A stretch of DNA of 64,000 nucleotides. It comes from Cellulophaga tyrosinoxydans (GTDB lineage Bacteria > Bacteroidota > Bacteroidia > Flavobacteriales > Flavobacteriaceae). Below the pieces are notes generated by a model. The model was not told where the DNA came from and did not search any database. It saw nothing but the letters and a program-made list of their open reading frames with translations. The position numbers and the translations under genes were made by a program. Below are positions 8,672-19,900 of the stretch, in pieces (the stretch's first letter is position 1; each line of letters begins with the position of its first letter). The stretch is taken from NCBI RefSeq assembly GCF_900176415.1, contig NZ_FWXO01000003.1, positions 303,359-367,358 of the forward strand, written 5' to 3'.

Positions 8672-9959
8672 GGTATTTTCTTAAAACATTTTCATAAAGT
8701 TGTTTCCAGTCGACAACACCTTGTTCGCCTAATAATTCGTTGGAAAAAACGGTATTAAATTTGCCATTTACATTTTTAATTTGTCCATACACAAAATCCA
8801 ATTTTGCATTAATTTCCTCAATACTCTTAAGTTTACTCAATGCATAATCATGCACAGCAAAAGGGTGTATTTTTATAGGCTGCTGTACTTCTAAATTAAT
8901 ATCATAAAAATAAAACGGGAAGCTAGTACTAGCTCTAAATCCCATTTCATGTGTATATCCCATGGTGTAATCGTCTGTAAATTCAGCTTCTACTAAATTT
9001 CTATATGTTAACGGAATATCTACCCTATTATAGCGTAATCGCGAATAATTAATTGGTCTATTAATAACATTAGACAAACTCTTTTTTTCTTTTTTAAGCA
9101 AATCTGTATTATGAAAAGAACTATAGGATGCACATAGAGATACAATGCTATAATCTGAAATGGACTTTATTAGAAACTGAAATCGATTATTATTTGTTGA
9201 TACATTCTTATCAAACGTAGAGTAATCAGCAAATTGAAAAAAGAATAGACTTGTGATATTATATTTTTTATGACAATCTATTAACCAAGAAAAATTATTA
9301 TATGGATCTTTTTCAGGATTAAACCAAACAGCTATACGCTGTAGAACTCTTTTAAATTTTAACGAGGTTATATCTAAAATAAATCCGGCAAAACTCCGAA
9401 CTATACCTCTATGTGCATAACAATGAGATGTTGTAACATCTATAATAGAATTATAGGTATACTTATTATCCCTTGATTTTAAATCAGGAAAGCGCTCTTT
9501 GAGTTTAATTAATAATTTATTTGCCCAAATATCTACTACTGGCAACTGCAAAAAATTGTTTTTATAGGCTAAACTCTCCAAAGGAGGAAACCTATCATGA
9601 ATATCTTTTACATGTGGTAAATACTCTTCATACCTACTCAATAAATAAAAGCTGGCGGAGAAAATATCAAAAGGAATTGTACTGCGTTCTCCAGCATTAA
9701 AAAAACAAGGCACTCCATCCCAATCATGAACTTTTATTTGAATATCATTAATTCCTTGCTCAAAAAGTAGGTCATTACTTCTTACAAAAAACTCGTTCTG
9801 AAGTGGTAATTTAGTATACGTAATCTTGGCGCCAGAATGCTTTATAAAATCTTCTACTTTCGCTGTAAACTGAACATTTATCCCCAATATTCGCTCAAAA
9901 ATCTGCTTCATTACGAAACTAAACCTTGGCGTTATCTTATGGGTATATATTAGAAGCAT
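8664..9959 (-). CDS. Polysaccharide deacetylase-like protein (DUF7033-type N-terminus)
   Basis: A 431-aa cytosolic-looking protein. It starts MLLIYTHKITPR and contains the block SFYLLSRYEEYLPH followed by DxHxRFP and QLPVVDIWAN, which is the conserved N-terminal region of a flavobacterial family annotated as polysaccharide deacetylase family (DUF7033). The C-terminal half (about 200-370) looks like a NodB-type barrel: STFDVTT-like strand (SIIDVTTSHCYAHRG), a mid HNTD and a late MGYTHEMGFRASTSFPFYFYD. The canonical first metal DD motif is not obvious, so activity is unsure. It overlaps yjjG by 8 bp. Confidence 0.7.
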   Translation of the reverse strand: MLLIYTHKITPRFSFVMKQIFERILGINVQFTAKVEDFIKHSGAKITYTKLPLQNEFFVRSNDLLFEQGINDIQIKVHDWDGVPCFFNAGERSTIPFDIFSASFYLLSRYEEYLPHVKDIHDRFPPLESLAYKNNFLQLPVVDIWANKLLIKLKERFPDLKSRDNKYTYNSIIDVTTSHCYAHRGIVRSFAGFILDITSLKFKRVLQRIAVWFNPEKDPYNNFSWLIDCHKKYNITSLFFFQFADYSTFDKNVSTNNNRFQFLIKSISDYSIVSLCASYSSFHNTDLLKKEKKSLSNVINRPINYSRLRYNRVDIPLTYRNLVEAEFTDDYTMGYTHEMGFRASTSFPFYFYDINLEVQQPIKIHPFAVHDYALSKLKSIEEINAKLDFVYGQIKNVNGKFNTVFSNELLGEQGVVDWKQLYENVLRKYHV

Positions 9960-9999
9960 ACATTTTAAATATCATTATAATAAAACATAACATATTAGG

Positions 10000-10698
10000 C
10001 TACATTATATTTTCATCTGCAAAGCTAAAATATTCTGTCTGAGTGATGATCAAATGATCCAAAACTTTTATATCTAATCCTTCTGCTGCATTTTTTATTT
10101 TCAGTGTAATTTGTTTATCTGCCGCGCTAGGTTTAAGCGTGCCAGATGGATGGTTATGCGCAAGAATTATGGCCACCGCTCCTATTTCTAATGCTTCTTT
10201 CATAATTAATCGCACATCTACCAAAGTACCGGTAATGCTACCCTTACTCTGTTGCGAACAATGCAGAACTTTATTAGAATTATTTAAGAAAACTACCCAG
10301 AACTCTTCGTGTGGTAATTCTCCCATGGAAGGTTGTAACAATTCAAAAACGCTTTTACTACTTGTTATTTTCGTGATTTTTTCTGCATCTTCTCCTCTTC
10401 TACGTCGTCCAATTTCTAAGGCAGCAGCAATAGTAACGGCTTTGGCTTCTCCAATACCTTTAAATTGCATTAATTTTTTAACTGATAATTTTCCTAAATC
10501 ATTTAGATTATTGTTTACTGACGCAAGAATTCTTTTTGAGAGTTCTACTGCGCTTTCATCTCTGCTTCCGGATCCTATCAATATCGCAATTAGTTCTGCA
10601 TCTGATAATACAGATCGCCCTTTTAGAATTAGTTTTTCTCTAGGCTTATCATCATCTGCCCAGTTTTTAATGGAAAAAGAAGTTGAATTTTCTGGCAT
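10000..10698 (-). CDS. radC: RadC-family JAB/MPN-domain protein
   Basis: RadC proteins carry a JAMM metal-binding domain and are annotated as DNA-repair proteins, though their real role is unclear. I start at the ATG at 10698 (232 aa), giving MPENSTSFSIKNW, because it matches family starts and leaves a 63-bp divergent intergenic region; an upstream in-frame ATG at 10740 would leave only 21 bp. A helix-hairpin-helix-like segment (KLMQFKGIGEAKAVTIAAALEIGRR) precedes the JAMM motif HNHPSG (181-186), with the downstream Asp in SAADKQIT. It is full length and intact. Confidence 0.9.
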   Translation of the reverse strand: MPENSTSFSIKNWADDDKPREKLILKGRSVLSDAELIAILIGSGSRDESAVELSKRILASVNNNLNDLGKLSVKKLMQFKGIGEAKAVTIAAALEIGRRRRGEDAEKITKITSSKSVFELLQPSMGELPHEEFWVVFLNNSNKVLHCSQQSKGSITGTLVDVRLIMKEALEIGAVAIILAHNHPSGTLKPSAADKQITLKIKNAAEGLDIKVLDHLIITQTEYFSFADENIM

Positions 10699-10761
10699 TT
10701 GATAAAGATAAGGAACTAATTTTTTTATTGTAATTTTCAAGTAGATTTAAAACACACCAAT

Positions 10762-11205
10762 ATGAAAAGCATATTTGACGAAAGCATTAAAAACGAACTC
10801 ATTTCCCGTATAGACAAACTCCAAGAAAATTCTGAAAGAAAATGGGGTAAAATGACAGTTGGACAAATGGCTTGGCATTGCCAATATCCTTTAAAAATAG
10901 CTGTAGACAATAAGCCTAGTACTAAAAAAGGTAGCCTATTGGCGAAATTGTTTTTTAAAAAATCTATGTATAACGACAAACCTTGGCGAAAAAATTTACC
11001 CACAGCTCCGCAATTAAAAGCAAGAGAACCAAAAAATTTTAACGATGAAGTAAAACTCTTACGCCAACTTACTTTAGAAGCTCATGAAACTAAATCTAGG
11101 GATCATTGGAACCCGCATCCAGCTTTTGGAAATTTTACAAAAGAACAATGGGGCCAAATGGAATACAAACATTTAGACCATCATTTAAGACAATTTGGTG
11201 TATAG
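10762..11205 (+). CDS. DUF1569 (DinB-like fold) protein
   Basis: A 147-aa protein matching the DUF1569 pattern: an N-terminal helix with KLQENSERKWGKMTVGQMAWHC, KPWRKNLPTAP in the middle, and the C-terminal HPAFGNFTKEQWGQMEYKHLDHHLRQF. His38, His142 and His143-type positions fit the metal site of the DinB four-helix fold. DinB-like proteins include thiol-dependent transferases; no specific reaction can be assigned. It is divergent from radC and its stop lies one base from the convergent mpl stop. The start is fixed by the conserved N-terminus. Confidence 0.85.
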   Translation: MKSIFDESIKNELISRIDKLQENSERKWGKMTVGQMAWHCQYPLKIAVDNKPSTKKGSLLAKLFFKKSMYNDKPWRKNLPTAPQLKAREPKNFNDEVKLLRQLTLEAHETKSRDHWNPHPAFGNFTKEQWGQMEYKHLDHHLRQFGV

Positions 11206-11206
11206 C

Positions 11207-12568
11207 CTAATAATTTTCTAAATGTATTTTTAAAGCATTTAAATCTAAACCTCCGTAATTACCAGAACTCATAAAAAGCACCACAGAATTATTATAATCT
11301 TGTTGGTAAACCAAATCTTTAAAAGTATTTGCATCGGTAACAATTGTTAAATCATTTCGCTCAAATGCCTCTGAAATTTGACTTTCGCTTACAGGGGCTA
11401 ATTTTTTAATAGCCACCGATTCTGGCAAATAAAACACAACAGGAATATCAGCCGCATCTAAAGCGCCTTTATATTCTTTTAAAAATTCAGGATTAAAACT
11501 GCTATAGGTATGTAATTCTAGAAAAGCTATTAATTTACGATCAGGAAATTGTTCTTTTACTGCTTTAGTTGTTGCAGCCACTTTACTTGGGGAATGTGCA
11601 AAATCTTTATATGCAACACAGGTTTTACCATTTGCAATTTTCTCTAAGCGTTTAGAAGCACCTTTAAATGTAGCTATAGCTTCATAAAAATCGTCTTCAT
11701 CAACTCCCATATTTTGACAGATCCATTTAGCACCTGCCAAATTACTTAGATTGTGTTTGCCAAAAACCTCTATTGGCATAGGACCTTCTGGAGTTTCTAA
11801 AAGTGTAACTCCATTTTCAACCGTATATTCTGGTGTATGATATGGTAATTTACGAATGGCATTTTCAGAAGCTTCCACTACCTTTCGTACATTTTCATCT
11901 TCTTCATTGTACGTAATACTACCACCTTTTACAATGCCATCAACAAAAATTTGAAATTGTTCTACATAGTTTTCAAAAGTGGGGAATACATTTATATGAT
12001 CCCAGGCAATACCACTTAAAAGTGCAATATTTGGTTTATATAAATGAAATTTTGGTCTTCTATCAATCGGGGAAGACAAATACTCATCACCCTCTAACAC
12101 TATAAAATCGTTATCTGTTGTTAAATGCACCATTCTATCAAATCCGTCTAATTGCGCACCAACCATATAATCCACATCACGTCCATGGTAATTAAGCACA
12201 TGTAATATCATTGATGTAATTGTAGTTTTTCCATGACTACCACCAATTACAACTCTTGTTTTATCTTTGGACTGTTCATATAAAAATTCAGGATAAGAAT
12301 AAATTTCCAATCCTAATTCTTGTGCTTTTAAAAGTTCTGGATTATCAGCTTTTGCATGCATTCCCAATATAACTGCATCTAAATCCGAGGAGATTTTCTC
12401 CGGAAACCATCCAAATTCTACAGGTAGCAAGTTTTTCTCGGCTAATCTTGTTTTAGAAGGTTCAAAAATAACATCATCACTCCCGGTTATTTTATATCCT
12501 TTATGGTTTAGCGCCAGAGCTAAATTATGCATAGCACTTCCTCCGATAGCAATAAAATGTATTTTCAT
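11207..12568 (-). CDS. mpl: UDP-N-acetylmuramate:peptide ligase Mpl (murein recycling)
   Basis: Mpl joins recovered L-Ala-gamma-D-Glu-meso-DAP tripeptide to UDP-MurNAc during peptidoglycan recycling. I start at 12568 (453 aa), where MKIHFIAIGGSAM gives the conserved Mur-ligase N-terminal nucleotide fold; the upstream in-frame start adds ten unconserved residues. The ATP loop is GSHGKTT (110-116), followed by VLEGDEYLSSPID, HINVFPT and the domain-3 signature AYKDFAHSPSKV. The VGAQLDGF segment is typical of Mpl rather than MurC. It faces away from the cupin/SDR pair and has no operon partner. Confidence 0.9.
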   Translation of the reverse strand: MKIHFIAIGGSAMHNLALALNHKGYKITGSDDVIFEPSKTRLAEKNLLPVEFGWFPEKISSDLDAVILGMHAKADNPELLKAQELGLEIYSYPEFLYEQSKDKTRVVIGGSHGKTTITSMILHVLNYHGRDVDYMVGAQLDGFDRMVHLTTDNDFIVLEGDEYLSSPIDRRPKFHLYKPNIALLSGIAWDHINVFPTFENYVEQFQIFVDGIVKGGSITYNEEDENVRKVVEASENAIRKLPYHTPEYTVENGVTLLETPEGPMPIEVFGKHNLSNLAGAKWICQNMGVDEDDFYEAIATFKGASKRLEKIANGKTCVAYKDFAHSPSKVAATTKAVKEQFPDRKLIAFLELHTYSSFNPEFLKEYKGALDAADIPVVFYLPESVAIKKLAPVSESQISEAFERNDLTIVTDANTFKDLVYQQDYNNSVVLFMSSGNYGGLDLNALKIHLENY

Positions 12569-12665
12569 GAAAAGTAAATTATGGCGTAAAGATAGCAATT
12601 GGTATAGCTATTTTCAAACTTGAAAAAGTATCATTCTTTATTTTTATCTTAGAGAAAAAAAACAA

Positions 12666-12983
12666 ATGAATCTTAAACTATCAGAAATTCCCTCAAAAGA
12701 AATAATGCCAGGCTATCATGGCAAACTTATCCATACCAATACTATGAGTTTAGCATTTTGGGAGGTAGAAAAAGGCGCTATTGTTCCAGAACATTCTCAT
12801 GTAAACGAACAAGTAATGCAGGTTTTAGAAGGGAAATTTGAATTTACTTTAAATGGAAAAACTAAGATTTATGAACCTGGCGAATTAGTGGTTATAGGAT
12901 CTTATATTCCGCATAGTGGTAAGGCTATCACTAATTGTAAATTAATGGATGTTTTTAGTCCTACTAGAGAAGAATACAAATAA
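12666..12983 (+). CDS. Small cupin-domain protein
   Basis: A 105-aa single-domain cupin. Motif 1 is PEHSHVNEQ (His43, His45, Glu48) with the following VLEGKFEFTLNG, and motif 2 is PGELVVIGSYIPHSG (His83). These residues form the usual metal site. The ending FSPTREEY resembles stand-alone cupins that act as isomerases or dioxygenases on small substrates, but the reaction is not known. It is followed after 10 bp by an SDR gene, so the two are probably co-expressed and may act on the same metabolite. Confidence 0.85.
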   Translation: MNLKLSEIPSKEIMPGYHGKLIHTNTMSLAFWEVEKGAIVPEHSHVNEQVMQVLEGKFEFTLNGKTKIYEPGELVVIGSYIPHSGKAITNCKLMDVFSPTREEYK

Positions 12984-12993
12984 AATAGCCATT

Positions 12994-13779
12994 ATGAATA
13001 TTTCTTTAAAGGGTAAAAAAGCATTAGTTGGTGGTAGTAGCGACGGAATTGGAAAGGCGATAGCCTTGCAATTAGCAAATAGTGGAGCAAGTGTTACACT
13101 TGTTTCTCGAAATGAGGACAAATTAAAAAAAATTGTAGCTGCTTTACCTACCTCAGCAGGACAAAAACATCAATATTTAGTTGTAGACTATACCAATTTT
13201 AACGATTACAAAGATAAAGTTCAACATTTTTTTAAAATTAACACCATTGATATTCTCGTAAACAATACGCAAGGACCAAGCGCAGGGAATTCGCTTGAAA
13301 AAAATATTGATGATTATCAGAGTGCATTTGATTTATTGTTTAAGACCACTGTTTTAACAACGGATCTTGCCTTAAAAAACATGATAAAAAACAAATGGGG
13401 ACGCGTTATAAATGTTGCCTCTGTTTCGGTAAAAGAACCTCTCTCCTATTTAGCTCTTTCTAATACTATTCGGGCAGCTGTGGTTACCTGGGGGAAATCT
13501 TTAGCTGCTGATGTTGGCCCACATCAAATTACGGTAAATAATATTTTAACAGGTTATTTTGATACCAATCGCATTACAAATTTAAATGAAGCTAAAGCCA
13601 AACAATTACATATTTCCGTTGATGAAGTACGCAACCAAATGGAAGCTAAGGTATCTTTACAGCGCATTGGCAAACCAGAAGAGTATGGATATCTCGTAAC
13701 GTTTTTAGCGTCTGATAACGCTGCATATATTACGGGCACAGCAATACCTATTGATGGTGGTTTGTTAAAATCTATGTAA
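12994..13779 (+). CDS. SDR-fold protein with atypical active site (BKR-like)
   Basis: I start at 12994 (261 aa), where MNISLKGKKALVGG gives the usual SDR N-terminus; an upstream in-frame ATG lies inside the cupin gene. The NAD(P)-binding turn is GGSSDGIG (13-20), and NNTQG (90-94) replaces the normal NNAG. At the position of the catalytic YxxxK the sequence is SNTIR: by alignment with the KSLA helix, Tyr is Ser156 and Lys is Arg160. This fits the BKR-like SDR subgroup (cd05344 type) known to lack a perfect tetrad. It ends with the conserved ITGTAIPIDGG. The reaction is uncertain. Confidence 0.85.
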   Translation: MNISLKGKKALVGGSSDGIGKAIALQLANSGASVTLVSRNEDKLKKIVAALPTSAGQKHQYLVVDYTNFNDYKDKVQHFFKINTIDILVNNTQGPSAGNSLEKNIDDYQSAFDLLFKTTVLTTDLALKNMIKNKWGRVINVASVSVKEPLSYLALSNTIRAAVVTWGKSLAADVGPHQITVNNILTGYFDTNRITNLNEAKAKQLHISVDEVRNQMEAKVSLQRIGKPEEYGYLVTFLASDNAAYITGTAIPIDGGLLKSM

Positions 13780-13822
13780 ACCAAGTTTTAGTGGCATATT
13801 ATTTGTTTACGATTTAATAACC

Positions 13823-13889
13823 TTTACTCACTGTAAACAGGGTTTTACTCAATTACTATTGTGCTTAAATTTACCATGTGGCATATTTG
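13823..13889 (+). promoter_or_regulatory. Candidate promoter with 21-bp-spaced direct repeat upstream of alpha-2-macroglobulin gene
   Basis: TTTACTCA occurs at 13823-13830 and again at 13844-13851, exactly 21 bp apart, the spacing of LytTR-type operators. It is followed by TTG at 13859-13861 and CATATTTG at 13882-13889 with a 20-bp gap. The half-site differs from the LytTR set further right, so the regulator may differ. The region also holds TGTTTAC/GTAAACA inverted repeats (13804-13810, 13833-13839). Confidence 0.35.
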
Positions 13890-13907
13890 CCCAACAAACA
13901 AAAGATT

Positions 13908-16900
13908 ATGAAAACAACAACTGTATTGATATTCATTATATTTTTCTCGCAAATGGCAAATGCCCAACAAAACAATGAATCGTATGAAACATTATGGAAA
14001 AAGATTCAGAAATATGAAAACGAGGGACTCACAAAATCTGCTTTAGGAGTTGCTGAAACTATATCTGAAAAAGCGAAAAAAGAAAAAAACAGTCCGCAAA
14101 TAGTAAAATCCTTATTGTTTATTTCTAAATATGCGTTAACACTAGAAGAAGATGCGCAATTAAAAATTATTTCTGATTTTAAAACAGAAATCGCCAATAC
14201 TACATCGCCAACCAAAAATTTACTAGAGAGCTACTTGGCTAATTTATATTGGCAGTATTACCAACAAAATAGATATCAATTTTACAATAGAACTGATACA
14301 GATGTAAAAGTAGATGCTACAGATTTTAGAACTTGGGATCTAAATACACTTTTTTACGAGATTAGCACCCATTTTGACGCTTCTTTACAGAACAATACAG
14401 TATTACAAAAAACACCGGTTTCTGACTATTACGAAATTCTGAACACGCAAAAAGGCTCCTCAAATTACAGACCTACATTGTTTGATTTACTTGCCAATAC
14501 AGCACTTAATTTTTATAAGACTGATGAAAACAGTATTACAAGACCGGCAGATAAGTTTGAAATAGATTCACCCGAAATTTTATGCGAAGGGTATCAATTT
14601 ATAAATCAAAAAATTAGCACCAATGACAAAACTTCCTTACAAGCAAAAGCGATAAAGGTCTATCAAGATTTATTAAAATTTCACAGCATAAATAAAGCTT
14701 CCGATGCTTATGTTACGGTAGATATTGAACGATTACAGTTTATTAAAAACAATGCCACTTTTGACAATAAAAATGAGTTTTATCAAAACATATTAAGTAA
14801 TTCTGCAGCGAGTATAAAAGAAAATAAAAATTGGGGGCTTTATCAATACGAAATTGCACAATTATATCATGAATTAGGCAATAGCTACCAACCAAAATCA
14901 AATGAAGAATATCGTTGGAAGCAAAAAGAAGCTATCGAATTATGCGATAAAATAATTAGTGCTTTCCCTAAGAGCGATGGCGCTGAAAAGTGCAAGGTTC
15001 TAAAGGCTTCAATTTTAGCCAAAAGTGTTGACCTCACCAATGAACATTATATACCTACCAATGCTCCGTCTCGTTTATTAGTAACTTACAAAAACATAGA
15101 AAATATTAGTATCACCGCATTCCACTTAAGTAAAAATCAGTTTACAGAACTTCAAAAATTATATCCAGCCGATAAAAAATTGGATTTTATAAAAAAATTG
15201 AAGGTTGCAAAAAAATGGAATGCTACTTTAAAAAATGAAAATGATTATCAAAGCCATACCACAGAAATTCTTCTTCCAGAATTAAATAATGGTTATTATT
15301 TATTGGTTGCACAACCAGATCTTTTAAACGAAAATTCGTTTTCTTTTAGCCCTATTCAGGTTACCAACCTAGTGCTAACAGAAACTCAGACAAATGAAAC
15401 ACACACTTTTCAAGTAATCGATAGAAATAATGGTAAGCCAATTTCTGATGCTAAAGTAAATCTTAATTACAGAATTGATTACGACAATAATTATTTAAAT
15501 AAAACCTTTGCTACAGACAAAAATGGGCAAGTTATCATTCAGAAATCAACAAAAAACTGGACTGACATTACGGCTGAAGTTAAAGCGAATAACGAAGTAG
15601 CTTTTTTTGGTGAGTTTTACATCAATAGAGATTATTCATCTTATAATCAACAAAAAAATAACATAAGTTATTCTTGTTTTCTATTTACGGATCGAAGTAT
15701 TTACAGACCTGGGCAACCGCTTTATTTTAAAGGTATTGCCATTTCTAAACAAGAAAATAATAGCAATGTATTACCTAATACGGAAGTTGAAGTGCAATTA
15801 TTCGATGCCAATTACCAAGAAGTTAGCTCACAGCGCTTAAAAACCAATGAATACGGTTCTTTTTCTGGAGAATTCATGCTTCCTTCTAATGGACTAACAG
15901 GAGGATTTAGCTTACAAGTAAAATCTAAACAAGTTGCTATAAACGGCACCACCTATTTTTCAGTCGAAGAATATAAAAGACCCAAATTCGAAGCTAATTT
16001 TACCCCTATTACAGAAACGTTTAGAGTAAATGACACCATTACCGTAAGCGGAAAAGCTATTGCATACGCAGGTAGTGCTATTTCTGATGCCAAAGTTAGT
16101 TACCGCGTAAAACGTGTGGTTTATTTTCCAAGATGGTACTACTGGTACAGATCTTATTTTAACAGTACTCCACAAGAAATAACTTTTGGCGAAACTACTA
16201 CGGATGATGCTGGAAATTTTCAAGTAACATTTAATGCTATTCCTGATACCAAAACTTCGGCGAAAGACCTTCCAACTTTTAGTTATGAAGTTTCCGCCGA
16301 TATAACCGATATTAATGGTGAAACGCATAGCACAACTACCACAGTAAATGTAGGTTACCATACTTTAAACGCAAATATTTCGGCATCAGAATTGATTAAT
16401 AAAGATGCGAATGAAAATAAATTGCACATTAGCACAACCAACTTAAACGGACAGTTTGTTCCCACCCAAGGGACAATAAAAATTTATAAATTGGTAGCAC
16501 CAACATTGGTTTTAAGACCACGACCTTGGACTGCTCCAGATTATGATAGTTTTGGTAAGGAAAAATTCAAAGCTCTTTTTCCACATGATGCTTATGGAAG
16601 TGAGCATGATGTAAATACATGGGAAAAAGGAAAACTGGTTTGGGAGTCGAATTTCGACACAAAAAAAGAGGATGTTATTTCATTTCCAGACATGAAAAAA
16701 TGGGAATCCGGCGCCTATACTATAGAATTGGCAGCGGAAGATAAATTTGGCCAGCTAGTGCAAGACAGAGCACAAACAAATTTATTTAGCGATTTGGATA
16801 AAAGCTTAGCCGATAATCAGCTCTTTAGTATTCAAACAGATAAAACTAGTTATGCTATTGGTGATAAAGCAAAAGTAGTATTTAAATCTGCAGGCCAAGA

Positions 16901-19900
16901 TTTGAATGTTACAGTAACCATTGAAAAGAATCATAAGATTATTGACACTCAAATAATTCGTTTATCTAATGATTCAAAAACAATTACCATCCCTGTGAAC
17001 AAAGAAGATTTAGGAGGTTTTGCTGTAAATTATAGCTATGCCGCATACAATTCTTTTGCTTCAGGTTCTGTTCAACTATCGGTGCCTTACCCAGTTACAG
17101 ATTTACAGATTGAAACCCTAACCTTTAGAGATAAATTACAACCTGGAACAGATGAAACCTGGTCATTTAAAATAAAAGGGCCTAAAGGCGATAAAGTAGC
17201 TGCAGAACTATTGGCTAGTATGTATGATGCTTCTTTAGATGCTTTTCAAGGGCATCACTGGAATTTTAGTCCGCTATATAAGCCTACCTACTATTCCAAC
17301 CGCTATAGCAATGCCAATCAAAGTTTTGGAATTATTTCGTTTAACAATTATATGCATTTTAATAATGGATATAGCTATACACCACAGTATTTCGATTCCT
17401 TCAATTGGTTTGGATTTAATTTTGGTTATGAAAATTATCGCTATGCAACACGGAAAATGTCTGGCGTAATAATGTCCGTTGAAGCAGAAGCGGTAATGGA
17501 AGTCGCTGCCGATGATGCTGATTTCGCTTTCGCTTCTGGCGCACCTGCTCCTGAATTGAAAAAAGAGAAAAGTGATTCTATTTTGAATAAACCAAAGGAT
17601 ACATCAAAAGAAGCTGATTTTAGCGAGGTACAAATTCGTAAAAACTTACAGGAAACAGCCTTTTTCTTTCCAGATTTACATACCGATAAAGAAGGAAACG
17701 TTTCGTTCAGCTTTACAACACCAGAGGCATTAACTCAATGGAAATTACAGCTTTTAGCCCATACAAAAACACTTGAAAGCGCAACTACAACCTATACAAC
17801 GGTCACTCAAAAAGAGTTGATGGTTTTGCCTAATGTGCCTAGATTTTTACGTGAAGGTGATGCTATAGTTGTAAGTAGTAAAATTGCTAACTTAACAGAT
17901 AAACGTTTGTCTGGACAAGCAAAATTAGTGTTAACAGATGGTCTAACGAATGAAGATATCACAGCAACTATAACTTCTCAGATTCAGAAAGAATTTACTG
18001 TAGATGCTACGGGCAATACACAAGTTTCTTGGACACTTAACATTCCAAAAGGACTACAAGCAGTACAGTATCAAATTTTAGCTAAAGCTGGAAGTTTTAG
18101 TGATGGAGAACAAAACTTTTGGCCTGTTTTAACTAACAGAATGTTGGTAACAGAATCACTACCAATGTGGGTTCGAAGCAATCAGACTAAAACATTCTCT
18201 CTTGACAAATTAAAAAACAATAGCTCTAAAACACTTAGCAATCATAAACTAACCTTAGAAATAACGTCTAACCCAGCTTGGTATGCTGTGCAAGCACTCC
18301 CCTATTTAATGGAATATCCATACGAGTGTAATGAACAAACCTTCTCTAGGTACTATGCTAATACATTGGCAAGCTACATTGCAAATAGCAATCCTAAAAT
18401 CCAAGAAGTGTTTAAACAATGGGCAAATTCTGATGCATTATTAAGCAATCTTGAAAAAAACCAAGAGTTAAAATCCTTATTAATTCAAGAAACACCTTGG
18501 TTACGTGATGCACAATCAGAAACAGAACAAAAAAAGCGAATTGCGCTGCTTTTTAATTTGAATAAAATGAAAAGTGAGCAAGAAGCTGCTTTAAATATAT
18601 TACAGCAAAACCAGCTATCTAACGGGGCATGGTCTTGGTTTGCTGGCGGCAGAGAAAACAGATATATTACCCAGCATATTGTTACTGGATTAGGGCATTT
18701 GAATAAACTTACAACCGCTCCGCAAAAAGCGCAATTAGTGGGTGAGCAAAATCAAAGCCAAAATCAAATGATTGAAAATGCAATCTCTTATTTAGATGAT
18801 GCTTTTGTATCGGAATATGAATACATGAAAAAGCATACTAAAAACATAAATAATGATCAATTAAGTTACACTCAAGTGCATTACTTATATATGCGTAGCT
18901 TTTTCCCATCCATAAAAAAATCTAAAAAAGTTAATGATATAACTGCATACTACAAAGGCCAGATTCAGAAATATTGGAATGCTAGAAATTTATATAGCAA
19001 AGGTATGTTAGCCTTGATTATGCATAGAATGGACGATGCTAAAACAGCTAACAAGATTTTAAAATCGTTAGAAGAAAATAGCATTACTAGTGAAGAATTG
19101 GGAATGTATTGGAAAGAGAATACGAGTTCATGGTATTGGTATCAAGCACCTATTGAAACTCAAGCTTTATTAATTGAGGCTTTTTCTGAAATTCAACAAA
19201 AGGTTGAAACCATAGATAATCTTAAAATTTGGTTGTTAAAAAACAAACAAACCAATCAATGGAAAACCACCAAAGCTACCACAGAAGCTGTTTACGCATT
19301 ATTGCTTCAAGGGCGTAGTTGGTTGTCCGTAACCGATGCTGTTGATGTGCTTATTGGTGGAGAAAAAATAGCCCCTAAAAAACTAGAGAATGTAAAAATT
19401 GAAGCTGGTACAGGTTATTATAAAACTTCATGGAATACCAACGAAATAACTCCGAAGATGGGTGACGTTCAAATAAGCAAAAAAGGTGAAGGCATTGCTT
19501 GGGGTGCATTATACTGGCAGTATTTTGAAGATTTAGACAAAATAACTGCTGCCGAAACTCCTTTAAAATTAAAGAAAAAACTTTTCCTTAAAAAGAACAC
19601 TTCCACCGGTGAGCAAATATCAGAAATAACGAATACTACGCATTTAAAAGTTGGCGATTTAGTTCGAGTTCGTATTGAATTACGATCAGATCGCGATATG
19701 GAATTTATTCACATGAAAGATATGCGTGCTGCAGGGTTTGAACCTATCAACGTTTTCTCGCAATATAAATGGCAAGATGGTTTAAGCTATTACGAAAGCA
19801 CCAAAGATGCTAGTACAAACTTTTTCTTTGATTATCTACCAAAAGGTGTTTACGTATTTGAGTATGATTTAAGGGTGAATAATGCAGGTGATTTCAGTAA

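Noticed and set aside
10139..10702. A 187-codon plus-strand frame over radC
   Set aside because: It is antisense to the full-length radC gene with intact JAMM motif; no start region or family match.
15960..16361. A 133-codon minus-strand frame
   Set aside because: It is antisense to the alpha-2-macroglobulin gene, low in protein-like features.
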